From assembly GCA_963924555.1 (NCBI GenBank), contig OZ004588.1, positions 1 through 64,000 on the forward strand: 64,000 nucleotides of DNA. The letters run 5' to 3'. Shown here one piece after another: positions 50,464 through 62,823 of this stretch. The DNA comes from Crambe crambe. Its lineage: Eukaryota; Porifera; Demospongiae; Poecilosclerida; Crambeidae. The translations under genes and the position numbers were made by a program. Every line of letters starts with the position of its first letter. Position 1 is the first letter of the stretch. The notes below the pieces were generated by a model. It made no database searches. It was not told where the DNA came from and was given only the letters and a program-made list of their open reading frames with translations.

Positions 50464-51270
50464 TTTTTTCATAAATGTAGTGCGCATGCGGCGTCAATTG
50501 CTTCGAGCTACGCCCCGGTCGGCCTACCCGACGGCCCCGCCCAGTATCGTTTATCTCTGTTAGAGTGTAGGCCAGACTAATGGTAGTGCTGTTGAAACCT
50601 CTCCAGCGACCGTTATTTCTACCTGTCTATGGTTGATCGGATTAACTAATTGTAAGTCGATTTCGAGCCCAGATTCCCAGCCGTGAAAATCTAGCTAATT
50701 GACAAGCTGTTTATGCTCGTTAATTACAGCTAATTTGCTATAAATGCTGCAGATTGCATGTTGCTCTACTCAACTGCAAAAAGATTGGTCAAATTTGGTG
50801 CTGGGCTTGGGACTATGTGTAATGTGTTATGTAGCTGCAATTTCCATGAAATCTGAGTAGCCAAAAAAACTCAAAATTATGTATTGCAGCATGCCTGACC
50901 ACTCACCTGTATAAATAAAGCCAAAGATTATATGATAAACAACTAAGTTGCCCACTTGACTTGTTCCACTGTGTCAACACTGCCTCTGCATTCCATGATT
51001 TCCATCATAGATATTCATGGCCAGGATATTACTTATGTTTAATGTGTAGCAGTAAGTCGTGTTATATGGATTCAACATATTAAATAATATTATGACTAAG
51101 TTTCCCTGAATCACAGAATTGTTGTGTTCCTGCATGACCAGCTGTTAAAGTTATAGTAGTCTCCTAAGTTTATATATCTCCCATGGTTCCACTCTTCATG
51201 TAAACATCTTAACAGTATTCTTTCAGTTCCTGCACGGTTAGCTTTTATCTCCATTTTTATTATAATACAG
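50464..51270. other. Spacer and probable 5' UTR/intron of the PH adapter gene
   Basis: No coding signal. TATAATACAG at 51,261-51,270 looks like an acceptor directly before the adapter's first coding exon, so a non-coding first exon probably lies in this segment; CpG-rich sequence at 50,480-50,540 is a candidate promoter. Confidence 0.45.
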
Positions 51271-51282
51271 ATAGTGTCAGTC

Positions 51283-52996
51283 ATGACTAGTACTTTCTCA
51301 ACACGTGAAAGTGTCCATGATGGCATTCTCTACAAAGTAGGGGGAAAGGTTAAGTCCTGGAATAAGCGTTTCTTTGTCCTGAAGTCAGACTACTGTCTTT
51401 ACTACTTCAAGGATACGACCAAAGCACCGCTGGGAACCATCTCCTTGAGGGACCCAATGTTCAAGGTCCGCAAAGGGGAACCAGGGGATATTTCATGGCC
51501 ACGAGGGACAAAGATGGAGAATACTATGGCCATTGTTACTGCACATCGGACATACTTTGTCTTTTGTAGTTACTCTCATGAGATAGAGGAGTGGATTCGT
51601 ATATTGACCAAAACCAAGGAAAAGATTGTAACTCAGAGCTGCAATGATAAGTCGTTATCAGGCAATCGGTCTTCTAGCAGCAGCAAAGTTGAGCAATCGA
51701 AACAGGCTCATTCTAATCAAATGAACGGGAGTGTCAGTGCTAGCGAGTGTGCTCAAGAAAACTATGAGGCAGTCTATGACCTTCCTGGTGAGAAGAATGA
51801 CTCCATGACTTCATCACATGAAAGCAAAGTAGAGTCTTTTTATGCTCTTGCAAACCAAGAAACTATTCCTGAACAACCACTCTATGAAGACATAGACCAG
51901 AATCATTCATCTGACCAGGCTGCTCCTGCTCCAGCAAGAATCCCACCCTCGTACGAAGATGTCTGTCTTGACAATGAGGCCTCTGAAACACAGAAAAATA
52001 AGGAGGAGCTGGAAGTATATGATGACATTGTAACAGATCAATCTTTGCAACCATTGTATGAATCCATAGAAGCCCCATCTGATGACTCGACTCATTGCCT
52101 CCAGCAAAGTACGTCAGGGTCTAATTTATCGGAAGAGGAAAGTAGCCCTCCACGAAAAGACGATCTGCCCCCTCTCCCACCTAGAATGGAAGCTCCTTCT
52201 TTGCCACCAAGGGACGACCACCCCTCAAATGAGAATAAAGATACCATCCCACTTTCCATGCACAGTACCCCTCCTTTAACTCCTCCTATTTCACATAGAA
52301 GCACACACCTAACTCCTCCCAAGACCCCACCTACACCGCATACTACCACATCTACCCCATCATCAAATGATGGCAACGGTCCCAGTCCCAAGCCTTCACC
52401 CGTTCCCAGGCGAAAGATCTCTAGCCCCCAGCAACAACCTTCATCAACTACCAAACCTGTAGCAAAAGCAAGAACTCGCCACTGTGAGTTCACAAAGCAA
52501 CCGACATAGCAGTCATTTATTATGCATGCAAGATAGGGATTCTGAACAGTGGGATAATTATTTTGGTCTGTTTATAGATACAGACTCTGAAATAGAAGAA
52601 ATACCACCCTCAGAGCAGCAGTGTGATATCAGAGAACAAGGCATGCTTCTCTTCAAGCTTCAGAAGCAGCGACTACAAGAAACAGTACATGAAGACGTTA
52701 AAAGAACTAAAACCCTCTGTTTACTGGAAGAAATTGCAACTGACCCAACTCTATCACCATCAAAGAAGGCTGTTTTTGCTGAAACTATGCGAGAGGTGAG
52801 ACAAGTATGCTAATATCCCAAAGGTAATAACATTTCAATGTGTGTATAGGTGGAGCAGGAAAAAATGTTGGCCAGCGAAGAACGTTTCAAGTGGGAGAGG
52901 GAGCGCAAAAAACTTGAAGAAGAGCGACAGAAATTTGAGGAAGAGAAGAGGCGACTACAAGAAGAAATGGAAAGAACACGCTTGCAGATATCATAG
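51283..52996 (+). CDS. PH-domain adapter with multiple phosphotyrosine and proline-rich motifs
   Basis: One long exon plus two short ones. Residues ~10-115 form a PH domain: GILYKVGGKVKSWNKRFFVL, LYYFKDTTKAPLGTISL, RTYFVFCSYSHEIEEWIRIL with the conserved late Trp. The middle region carries at least seven tyrosines in SH2-ligand-like contexts: NYEAVYDLP, SFYALANQ, PLYEDIDQ, PSYEDVCL, EVYDDIVT and PLYESIEA. Then come proline-rich SH3-ligand-like runs (PPLPPRMEAPSLPPRDD, KPSPVPRRK). After a GTGAGT donor the C-terminal part (SEIEEIPPSEQQ, VFAETMREVEQEK) ends in a charged coiled coil, RLQEEMERTRLQIS. This is the layout of Gab/Dok/SKAP-like scaffolds, but I do not recognise an ortholog. It likely binds membrane phosphoinositides and recruits SH2/SH3 proteins after tyrosine kinase signalling. 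Confidence 0.75.
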
Positions 52997-53316
52997 CTAG
53001 TAATAAATTTATTATGAGTGTAAAAATAGAAATTAATTATTATTAATACGTAAAAGGATCGAGGTGGGCGGGGTTTGACAGAGATTAATTTGTTGTGGTT
53101 GATTGAGGTCTCTGGTTACCGTGGACGACCGCTAAGGCTGTAAATGATTTCTAACGAGAGTGATAGCTAGCTTGCTTGTAAATGTTGCCGTCGAGCCTGT
53201 AAGTGCTGATAGGTGTTTCATTTTTTAATTAGGCAGTTTGTGTAGACTAGACTTCAATTTTGTTTACATGTTTGATGGGCGGGACTGTATTTATTGGCAG
53301 CTAGCAGGTACTAGGT
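52997..53316. other. Intergenic spacer
   Basis: Contains polyadenylation-like AATAAA near 53,003 for the adapter gene and the upstream region of the first TMTC3-like gene. No gene seen. Confidence 0.5.
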
Positions 53317-56300
53317 TTGACATGCTCTTTTGCATGCTGCATGCCCAGGTCAGTGCAGCAAGCTTCTCTGCTGTGTGCAGCAGTGGCTTTGCTCCTCTAC
53401 TGCAACAGCCTCAGCTGCGGATTCTGCTTTGATGATTTGTCTGCAATCAAAGAAAATCATGATTTGAGACCCTCCACCCCATGGAGCAATCTCCTATGGA
53501 ATGATTTCTGGGGAACACCAATGCACATAGAAGGAAGTCACAAGTCCTATCGTCCTCTGTGTGTGGTCACCTTCAGACTGAACTACATGTTGCATGGACT
53601 GGAGCCAATGGGCTATCATCTGGTGAATGTGCTCCTGCATGCAGTGGTGTGTTACCTCTACGTCCAGCTCTGTGCAGTAGTCTTCACTAAAGTCTGGCCT
53701 GCACTCATAGCTGGACTGCTCTTTGCCGTCCATCCCATACACACCGAAGCGGTGAGTAACAGTATGTGTATGTGTTACAAGTTCCCCTGAGTATCTTGTT
53801 ACTGGAGTGGAATATTGCTAGTTATGGAATGTAGTGTGGGAGAGCCTGTGTGGAACTTGTTGCATTTTTGTGTGCAAATGATCATGTTTGTTCTAGTTGT
53901 GTTTTCCATGCAATTTGTGCATGCAATTGTTGCAGGTGTCTGGGGTGGTGGGGAGAGCTGAGCTCCTTTCATCGATTTGCTTCCTTCTTACACTTTGGGC
54001 CTATTGGAAAGCTGTCTCTCTCACTAGACAGTCCTCACAGAGTAAGCTACTTTTATAAAGAAGATAATGTTTACAACACCAAATTGATGGGGAAAGACAC
54101 CAATTAGGGAGAGAAACATTGTGTAAATGTGTTCCCTCCTTGTTAGCCTATTGAGGCATGATGTAAGCATAAGTGGTAATTCAGTGGTCTAGAGTTTGTA
54201 AGCAAACACTTAGCCGATCTGCATTCCATAATTATACCACACACAGCTGCTGGTGGTGGAGCAGTCAAGTGGTTGGTGTCCAGTCTGTGTTTCTGCCTAT
54301 TCTCTGTCCTTTGCAAGGAGCAAGGAATCACGGCTGTAGCTGTCTGCTTCACCTATGACGTGTTCATCTACCATCAGGTACACAAGTCCCATATCGGTGT
54401 ATACTGACTGACTCTCACCTACTAAACAGTTGACACTACCGTCAGCCATCAAGCTGTTATTCAAAGGTGGTGTAGAGTTTCGACAGCTGCTATTTCGAGG
54501 GTGTGCCCTTGCAGGGTTTACAATGACAGTCATACTCTTACGTCTCCAGGTCATGCGTACAACTTTGCCTATCTTCACTGTGTAAGTTAGTCTGACACTC
54601 TTAGGTCATTGCAAAAGGAAACCACTCAAAGGAGAAAATATATTTGGGAGGTAATATAAAAGCTCTGGTGTTTATATAGCATCATTTTAGAAAGCTGACT
54701 GTACTCACAATCAACCGAATACATATCTTGCATCCTCTTAGATCGCATAATTATATTTGTAGCCATGACAACCCTGCTGTGGCATTCCCCAGTCCCTACC
54801 GCCAACTTCACTGGCTCTACCTGACCTCTGTCAACCTGTGGCTCCTCCTGTCTCCTTCCTTCCTCTGTGCAGACTGGACCATGGGTACTATCCCCCCCAT
54901 CTCCTCCCTTGCTGACCCACGACACCTATCCACTCTCCTTTCTCTCCTCTCCGTCTTCATGCTCCTCACCTATGCCCTTACATCCTCCTCCAAACGTGCT
55001 AAGCTTGTCCTCTTTGCTCTCGCTCTGATCATTCTCCCCTTTATTCCGGCTTCAAACTTTCTCTTCCCTGTTGGGTTCGTGGTGGCAGAAAGGGTGCTCT
55101 ACCTTCCCAGCATGGGCTACTGTTTGTTGACAGCCTTGGGCATCTGGTTAGTGCTGCAGACAAAGCGTTGGAATACTCCACTCCTCTTCTGTTTGATAGC
55201 CTGTCTGGGCATTCTCTCCTTCAAGACATTTGTAAGGAACCAGGATTGGAAAAACGATGATCACCTTTTCCAAGCCGCGATTCGCATAAATCCAGGGAAT
55301 GGTAAGATTTATAACAATTTGGGACATGCATACGAGGGAAGAGGAAACTATTCCTATGCTGAGAAACTTTTTCGCATGGCATCTCGAGTTCAGCCTGACG
55401 ATATTGGGGCTTTCATCAACCTTGGACGCACCCTAAAGCAAATGGGACACTACCGAAAGGCAGAAAAGGTGAGCTCTTCTCTATGATAACATACTCTTTC
55501 AATATCTCCAAAGTTATGAAAATACCGAGTCAAACTTCAAAAAATTGGTTTACACACACACATACGGAAATTTTCGTAAATAATAATTCATGTTTACTTT
55601 TTGTTGTTACAGCTAATGTACTTGTAATTAGCTTTTTCATGTGATTAATTTTCATGACCAAGAAAATAACATTGTAGTGCTTACAACTGATACTGTTTTT
55701 AATTTCACAGGCATACTTGCATGCCATAGACTTGATGCCATCAGGCAAGTCCTTCCGAATAGCTCCTGGTCACATCAATGTGTACTACAACCTAGCCAAC
55801 CTTGTCAAGCTGGATACCAGGCGGATGCAGGAAGCTTACCAATTATACCAGCAAGCAATCTCCATGAAGCCTGATTTTGTGGAAGCCCATATGAACAAAG
55901 GTGACCTCCTGCTTCAGATGAACCAAACAGAGGATGCACGGCAGTCATTTGAGACGGCACTCAAACATAATCCGCACTACACAGATGCTCACTACAACCT
56001 AGCCACTGCCCTGTTACAGTTGGGCAGACACAGAGATGCAGAACTCAGCTATCGACGAGCACTTGCTCTGGATTCTTCCCACATCCACTCATTGCTTGGC
56101 CTGGCAAGTCTCCTCCAAGAAGGAGGTCACACTCAGCAAGCACTGCAAATGTAAGTAGCTATATACTGTGATGGCATCTATAATGTATAGCAATTCTTGT
56201 CCATGTTACAGGTTCCAGCAAGTGTTGACCCTTGACCCCACCAATATCCGAGCTTATTTTAATCTTGCCCTGCTCTACCTTGATCAGCAGGACATGCAAA

Positions 56301-56877
56301 GTTCAGAGTCCATGTTCTTGCAGGCTCTGGCTATCGATCCAACTTATCGCAGTGCTTTATACAACATTGCAGTGCTATACAGTCACCAGCAGAGAGTGAC
56401 AGAAGCTATAGGACACCTGCAACACCTTATTTCCATCTATCCCGATCATTTAAATGGAGCACAACTGCTTGGAGATTGCTATATGAGATTGCAACAACCA
56501 AAGTTAGCAGAAAAACTATATCACCATGTCCTTGACAGGAATCCTAACCATGTAGCTGCTCTGCATAACCTTGGTGAGTAAATAACTAATATACTCTTTT
56601 GGTCATGGGAGCGTAATTGAAGGTACCTGGCACGATGTGGATCCATATTTGACCACAAGGTACAAAGTGTATGCATCATAATGCTATTTATGTTTAATAA
56701 TAATCCATAGGTGTGGCAAAAGCAGAAAGCAGTCACTTTGAGGACGCCATTACTCTATTTCGAAAGGTCTTGACAATAGAACCATCACACTCAGCAGCCA
56801 GAAAACACTTAGAACAAGCTCAGCTTCAAACTCGCACATCAAAGCATGCTAATTCTACCAAGCACTCAAAAACATAA
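53317..56877 (+). CDS. TMTC3: TMTC3-like O-mannosyltransferase, tandem copy 1
   Basis: A multi-exon gene from about [19 protein letters not shown] (start least certain) to ANSTKHSKT, stop at 56,877. It reads through a first membrane helix, [125 protein letters not shown] and [24 protein letters not shown] array follows ([40 protein letters not shown] and others). The FDD motif, VHPIHTEAV and the DUF1736-TPR order match TMTC proteins, closest to TMTC3. TMTC enzymes are ER membrane O-mannosyltransferases acting on cadherin-type domains. Copy 2 lies 88 bp downstream. Confidence 0.93.
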
Positions 56878-56965
56878 TTGTTTTTTTAATGCCTCATGAT
56901 AAACTATTTAATCCGTAATTTAACTCCGTACGTTGCTACACGTGGCCTGTGGCCCTGTGAGAGAG

Positions 56966-59900
56966 ATGATGAATGTGTGGATTTGTGCAGGTCTAGTGTG
57001 TGCTGTGTTAGGTGCTGTAGTGTACTTAGACACTTTAGATTGTGGGTTCTGCTTCGATGATGATGCTGCAGTAGAAAACAATGATGATCTCAGACCAAAT
57101 ACTTCTTGGGCCAACCTTCTCTGGAATGACTTCTGGGGACTCTCAATAAGTCATAAAGACAGTCACAAGTCCTATCGTCCTCTGTGTGTGGCCACCTTCA
57201 GACTGAACTACATGTTGCATGGACTGGAGCCAATGGGCTATCATCTGGTGAATGTGCTCCTGCATGCAGTTGTGTGTTACCTCTATGTCCAGCTCTGTGC
57301 AGTAGTCTTCACTAAAGCCTGGCCTGCACTCGTAGCTGGACTGCTCTTTGCCGTCCACCCCATACACACCGAAGCTGTGAGTAATGCACACCTTGATACA
57401 TGTATTGGATGCATGCTGTATAGTATGACTAGGTTGCTGGGTTGGTGGGTCGAGCTGACATTCTGGCTGCTCTCCTCTTCATATCTGCAATACTCTTGTA
57501 CCGAAGAGCATTACTGGAGGAAAGAACATCTCCATTGATTTCTCTCTCCCTCATCTTCTGTCTCGGCTCTGCCCTCTGTAAAGAAATAGGCATAACTTCA
57601 GTTTCCCTCTGTCTCTCCTACGAGTTTTTCATCCACATGCAGGTAACACGTGGTAACCTCCTGTAAATGCACACATGAAAGCGAATTGATCTCTTCCCTG
57701 TTAGATGGATCTACCAGCTTCTCTCTCCCTCTTGAATGGTCTGTGGAAGGGTCGACTTTGGTCATCCAGGCTCATGCCTTTCGTCAAACGAGTGTTCTTA
57801 TTCGTTCTGTGCACTTTGACCTTTCTAGTGTTCCGTTTCAAACTCAATCAAGGACCTCCAATATTTTCAGTGTGAGTTTCAGAATAGTTGCTTCCCTTCA
57901 CTGTATTAGTTCCATTACTTGCAGGCATAATAACCCGGCATTGGGATTTGAAACCCCTTACCGACAGCTCCATTGGGCCTATCTGATTTTCTACAACCTG
58001 CAGTTGCTATTTCTTCCCTCTGGTTTGATGGCTGAATATCCCATGGGCACCATTCCTCCCATTTCCTCTCTACTCGACTATCGGAACATTGTTACATTGG
58101 CTACATTTGCCACCCTCTTCTTCTTCAGCTGGAAAAGTGTCACTTGCTGTGACTTGTACACCAGAAAACCTCTGGTCTTTGGTCTGGCACTAATGATCTT
58201 CCCTTTCCTCCCAGCCTCCAACCTCTTCTTTCCCGTTGGGTTTGTGGTGGCTGAGAGAGTGCTTTATATCCCCAGCATGGGATTCTGTATCTTGGTGGCC
58301 TTGGGATTTTGGAAGCTGAAGCAGTCGTGTCCCTTCATCGTGAAAGTGGGAATTGCTTACTTGCTAGTAGTCCATTCTACCAAGACTTGTGTGCGAAATA
58401 GAGATTGGTATTCGTCCATAGACTTATTTCAATCTGCAGTTACTGTAGCTCCAAATAATGGCAAGATGTTCAACAACCTTGCATCGCAGATAGACTTGGC
58501 AGGCAACAAAACTCTTGCAGTACAATTATTCCGCCAGTCCATTCGTGTGGAGCCATATTTTATCACAGCATATGGAAATCTGGCCTACTGTTTACGAGGA
58601 CTTGGCAACATGTCCGAGGCAACCAAGGTCAGTTAAACCTTGTCCTCTGAGATAGAATTTCAAGTGGTTGGTATGACCTGTAGGTGTACCAGCAGGCAGC
58701 AGATTTGGTAACACGGGGGCTTGGAACAAACGAAACCATCCATGTCACTCCCAAAAATGTCAAGATGTACAACAGTCTCTCTAACATGCTACGAGAGCAT
58801 TCAAATGATGGTGCGGGGGCTCTGTACTATGCCAATAAAGCTATAGAGGTGGAGCCTGACTGGGAGAATGGCTACCACTCGAAAGCCAATGCTCTGGTCC
58901 ACTTGGGCAAGCTGCAAGAAGCAAAGCAAGAATTTGAGAAGGCCCTCAGCATTAACCCCCAATTTATGAAGGCTCGCTCCAATTATGGAGACTGTTTAGA
59001 GAAAATTGGCCAATTTGAGCAAGCTGAGGAGCAGTACCGAAAAGCTCTCCGAATAGAACCCACCAGTATTCTGGTCAAGTTCAGACTGGCAGGGCTCATT
59101 GTCAAGTATAAAAGTGCCACAACACAACTCCTTTTAGAGGCAGAACAATTGTGAGTTGTAGCTTGGAACTTTCTTACTCAGACATTCAGCGTGATGCGTT
59201 GACTGTCAAAAGCTAAATCGGTGTGAAATCGGTCACAAAAAACTAGCCATCTATAGACTTGGGAAATATCCAACACTCAAATGTGAATCAAAGTATGGTG
59301 CCTTTTGAGCAGTAAAACCTAAATTGGGATTTTTTTTGCCTATTTCCAAGTCCATAGACTTCTGAAATTTCCGAAAATGTCATGAGATCAATTACACTGA
59401 AATGTGATTCTGAAAGTGTGAATCTTTAGTTAACATTTACATTTGAATGTCTGGCCCTGTTGGATTGTGCAAGACTTCCGTGTTTGAGATTTTCTTCATT
59501 TGGGATGACCATCAAAGGTCATGCCTGCGGCATTACCAATCTGATTTTGCATGGTACTGGGCTAAGCTGTGCTCTCCTTCCTCTAGCTAGCTGTTTCAGT
59601 GAGGCAGCATTGTCTCTAGCACCTGGCTTGTCACCGTCCAAGTCTTGTATATTGTTCTCTTTTCTAGCTTAGACTTACTACAGTGGTGCCTCCCCCTTTT
59701 CATGCCTAGCACATTAAATAATTGTACAGGTTAAAGGACGTGCTAGTGGTGGAGCCAGCCAATGGAAATGCAACCTTCACTCTGGGACTGGTTTTTTATG
59801 ACCTGAAGAGATATGTGGAGGCTGAACAACTGTTTCAGCAAGTCCTTCAGATTTCTCCCAATGACAAAGGAGCTCTCTATAATCTTGGTGTCTTGCTCAC

Positions 59901-60343
59901 TGCACAAGAAAGGTCGGACCTCAGTCAATTATATGCACACACCTGATAATTATTGTTGTATTTTAGGTATGGGGAGGCAATAGACTACCTTCAACAGCTT
60001 CTCACCCACCATCCTGACCACGACTCTGGACCCAGCCAGCTTGCCACTTGCTACATGCAGAGCAACCAAACCTCTCTGGCCAGGGAGACCTTTGAACTGG
60101 TTTTGCAGCGAACCCCTAATAATGCCATGGCTATTCAGAACTATGGTATGTAGGAATGACACATGGAATTCTGTATGAACAATGAAATGGTTATTATCAT
60201 GTAAAGGGTTGCTGTGTATACGGGAAAAGGACTATGAAAAAGCATTGGAACTGTTCACTCAACTTCTCCAATTGCAACCCGACAACCTTCCAGTACAACA
60301 GCAAATTAAACAACTTCAGAAAGCAACAAGGAAAAAAATTTGA
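56966..60343 (+). CDS. TMTC3: TMTC3-like O-mannosyltransferase, tandem copy 2
   Basis: Starts MMNVWICAGLVCAVLGAVVY (56,966), with a hydrophobic first helix, and ends LQKATRKKI (stop 60,341-60,343). Same layout as copy 1: [122 protein letters not shown], then TPRs (ENGYHSKANALVHLGKLQEA, YVEAEQLFQQVLQISPNDKG). The acidic FDDD pair and the membrane core are kept, so the enzyme looks functional. It is diverged from copy 1 over most of its length but nearly identical at 57,161-57,384. The intron at about 59,155-59,728 is enlarged by a dispersed repeat. Confidence 0.93.
59180..59450. repeat. Dispersed non-coding repeat, copy C (in a TMTC3-like intron)
   Basis: Shows CATTCAGCGTGATGC, TTGACTGTCAAAA, AATCGGTCACAAAA and CAACACTCAAATGTGAATC, like the subunits at 12.3-12.7 kb and 22.2-22.4 kb. 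It lies on the coding strand of the intron. Confidence 0.55.
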
Positions 60344-60479
60344 TGGCTGGGTCATCTTCCGAGATGTGACAATTTTTAATGGCAAAAAAATTATTACACA
60401 TGTACATCTATCATGATTGAAGTTCACTAGCTATAGCAAATAAAAAATTCTCTCTCTAGACAGAACTGGTTGATCGTGT

Positions 60480-62396
60480 TCAAACATCAGATGCAACTGC
60501 AGAGGGTGGGGCTTGCTGGGGAGGCTGCTGCTGAAAACGAGACTTGTACTTTCCAAACATGGAGTAGAGGACTCTTAGTGTACTCTTCAAGTCCTTATAT
60601 ACCACCTCTAGAACTCAACACATGTAGAATCAATTCAATTCTGAGAGAGCTGAATTACCTTCAGGCTTGGGTCTCTCCTGGGGCAGTCCAGCATCTGCCA
60701 TCAGAGAAAAAGCCAACGTCACATTATCCAGCTGCATCATTGTTGGCACACGCAACTAAAATGAAATGGTAGAGAACAAACCAGATCAACTCACATTTTG
60801 TTCATGGTTCTTTGGGGTGTAGTGCCACTGCCATAGAGGGATGAAGTAGCCCTCCAGCAGACCCATCATCAAAACCAGATTCACACCATTAAAGAACTAC
60901 AAAGAACATCAAACACTGCCCAACTGTAGCATACTGCCTACTAAGGGAGCTGACCTGTGTCTCTATGTCAGTGATGACTATATCCATGTCCTGCAACACT
61001 CGAGTGGCAAACTGACACAATGACTAATAATGTGTGTACATTGTGACCGTGCAATCGTATCAAGAAAACATCATGTAATGCCTACTCTTTTCACTGGCTC
61101 CAACTTCTCAGGGGCTTCATCAAAAAGTTTGTCAAACACATCTCTTTCAACTGCACAGTGAAGGAAGGAGGAGAAGTGATTGACTAATTCACTAGCTTCC
61201 ATGATATCATCACTCGATCACTCACCTACTTTCTTGAGGGGAGCTCTAAATAGAACACAAGAGCAAAATGAATAGAGCAATACTCTGGATTAGACTAGCC
61301 CTATCTGGATTACTCATTAGACTATCTATCTGGATTAACTTATCATCCAACTGATCACAGAGTGTACTCATATAAAGGTGGGTGGGGCCAGGAGTTTCTC
61401 CATTACTTACGTTGGTCCAATATCATCTCCAGTGATCTGTTCCACAATGATCTGACTGTCCAGTCTATTCTCCAGCTGCTTGAGAAGGATTCTGCGAATG
61501 GATACATTGCGGGGGAGGACATGGGGACATCGAAAATGACGTGCCAGAGCCACCGTCAAGTGGAGGATTGATACCACATCCTTAGAATGGATTGCTATCA
61601 TACAGTACAGTACATAAGATGGATCAGCAAGTGATCACCCTCTCTCTATTAACATCTATTGAGAGGCGCTATATGAAGTATCCTAGAACATTTACTGTGG
61701 ACACTCCACTTCTTCAAACGCTCCTGCTCATCCAGTTGGAGCAAACTGTCCACCTTGCCCAGCAAGTACTTGAGTTTGTTGCGTTGCATGTAGGAGGACT
61801 GTGTGACAGGAACAACGTTCACCTCCTGTGAAGTCAGCTCAGCTGCAAGATATAATCACAGCCTCGCAACCAGCTCTAAATCATAGGCAAACTCACATAG
61901 CAGTTCTCCTAATATCTGGCCATCGTACAGATCCTCCACTATGTCTCTGACTATGATGCGGCGCCCTTCAAGGACATCATTCAACCACTGTAGCAGTGTC
62001 TAAACCAAACACAATAGCCAATGTACAACATGAGAGACTGGCAGATCTAAATGACAAATGAACTTACGTCTATGAGCTGGCTAACTTGAGGATCCTCCAA
62101 GGCATGGGGAGCCAATTCAAGGCGCTGCTCTCCAATCACTATCACCAAAAATCAACACTAACTCCTCCCTTGCTCATCACAATGAAGCAAGCTTACCCAT
62201 AATCTCACTACTCTCGTGCCATTCTGTGATTTTATTGTGTTCATCAGATTGAAGAGAAATGGCTTTGGCCCCTTCCTTCTCTAGTTCCTGAACTGCATGC
62301 CATAAAATAATCAATATAATCAATAGACAACTAATCCAGCCCCATACCTTCTTGAGTATCTCTGGAGCGAAAAAGCGTGTTGAACTTAGTCGCCAT
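60480..62396 (-). CDS. parvin: Parvin (actin/ILK-binding, two CH domains)
   Basis: About nine exons from MATKFNTLFRSRDTQE (62,396) to PPSAVASDV (60,480). First CH domain: WLNDVLEGRRIIVRDIVEDL and YDGQILGELL, followed by SKDVVSILHLTVALARHF and VERDVFDKLFDEAPEKLEP. Second CH domain: FFNGVNLVLMMGLLEGYFIP, QLDNVTLAFSLMADAGLPQE and LKSTLRVLYSMFGKYKSRF, then a short Gln/Pro-rich tail. The order and the C-terminal KSTLRVLY..F.KYK match alpha/beta-parvin, the ILK-PINCH-parvin subunit that links integrins to actin. The N-terminal region before CH1 is short. Tail-to-tail with TMTC3-like copy 2, 136 bp apart. Confidence 0.93.
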
Positions 62397-62823
62397 TATA
62401 ATTACACACTTCGAAGATAAACAAGTTCTTGCTCATGACGACCTTTACCAAAGACATGCTTAATGCCATGCCAATGACCTTATTTGGCAACATTATACTT
62501 GGGGAGTTAAAAACGATTATGCATGAACATGTAGTGAGTTGAGGTGGATTAAATGCTAATATTTTATAGCAAAAGGAATGTTATAATAAACCTAACGACG
62601 TGAAAAGAAAAAAAATAATTTCCATTTGAAGCAAAAATAAATAAAGACTCTAGTTGTAGAAAGTTGTTGGAGGGAGAGTGAAGGAAAGATGAGTCAGTCA
62701 GTTGCCATCAGATGGGAAGAGGGAAGGAGGGAAATGAGTCACAGTGTGGATGGATGGATGGTTGAACGGTTGTTGGATGGATCAAAATGGTATGGGATGG
62801 GGAGGTGTCAGGTGGATCGAAGG
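62397..62823. other. Parvin upstream / TEAD 3' UTR spacer
   Basis: No gene. 62,660-62,820 is purine-rich on the + strand, with GGATGGATGGATGG tracts and two ATGAGTCA motifs (near 62,690 and 62,735). On the minus strand this would be the TEAD 3' UTR. Confidence 0.5.

Noticed and set aside
52092-52493. 133-codon Gly/Val-rich minus-strand ORF
   Set aside because: Shadow of the proline-rich part of the PH adapter on the opposite strand.
62660-62820. Purine-rich GGATGGATGG tracts as a regulatory array
   Set aside because: Low-complexity sequence in the likely TEAD 3' UTR; no further support.
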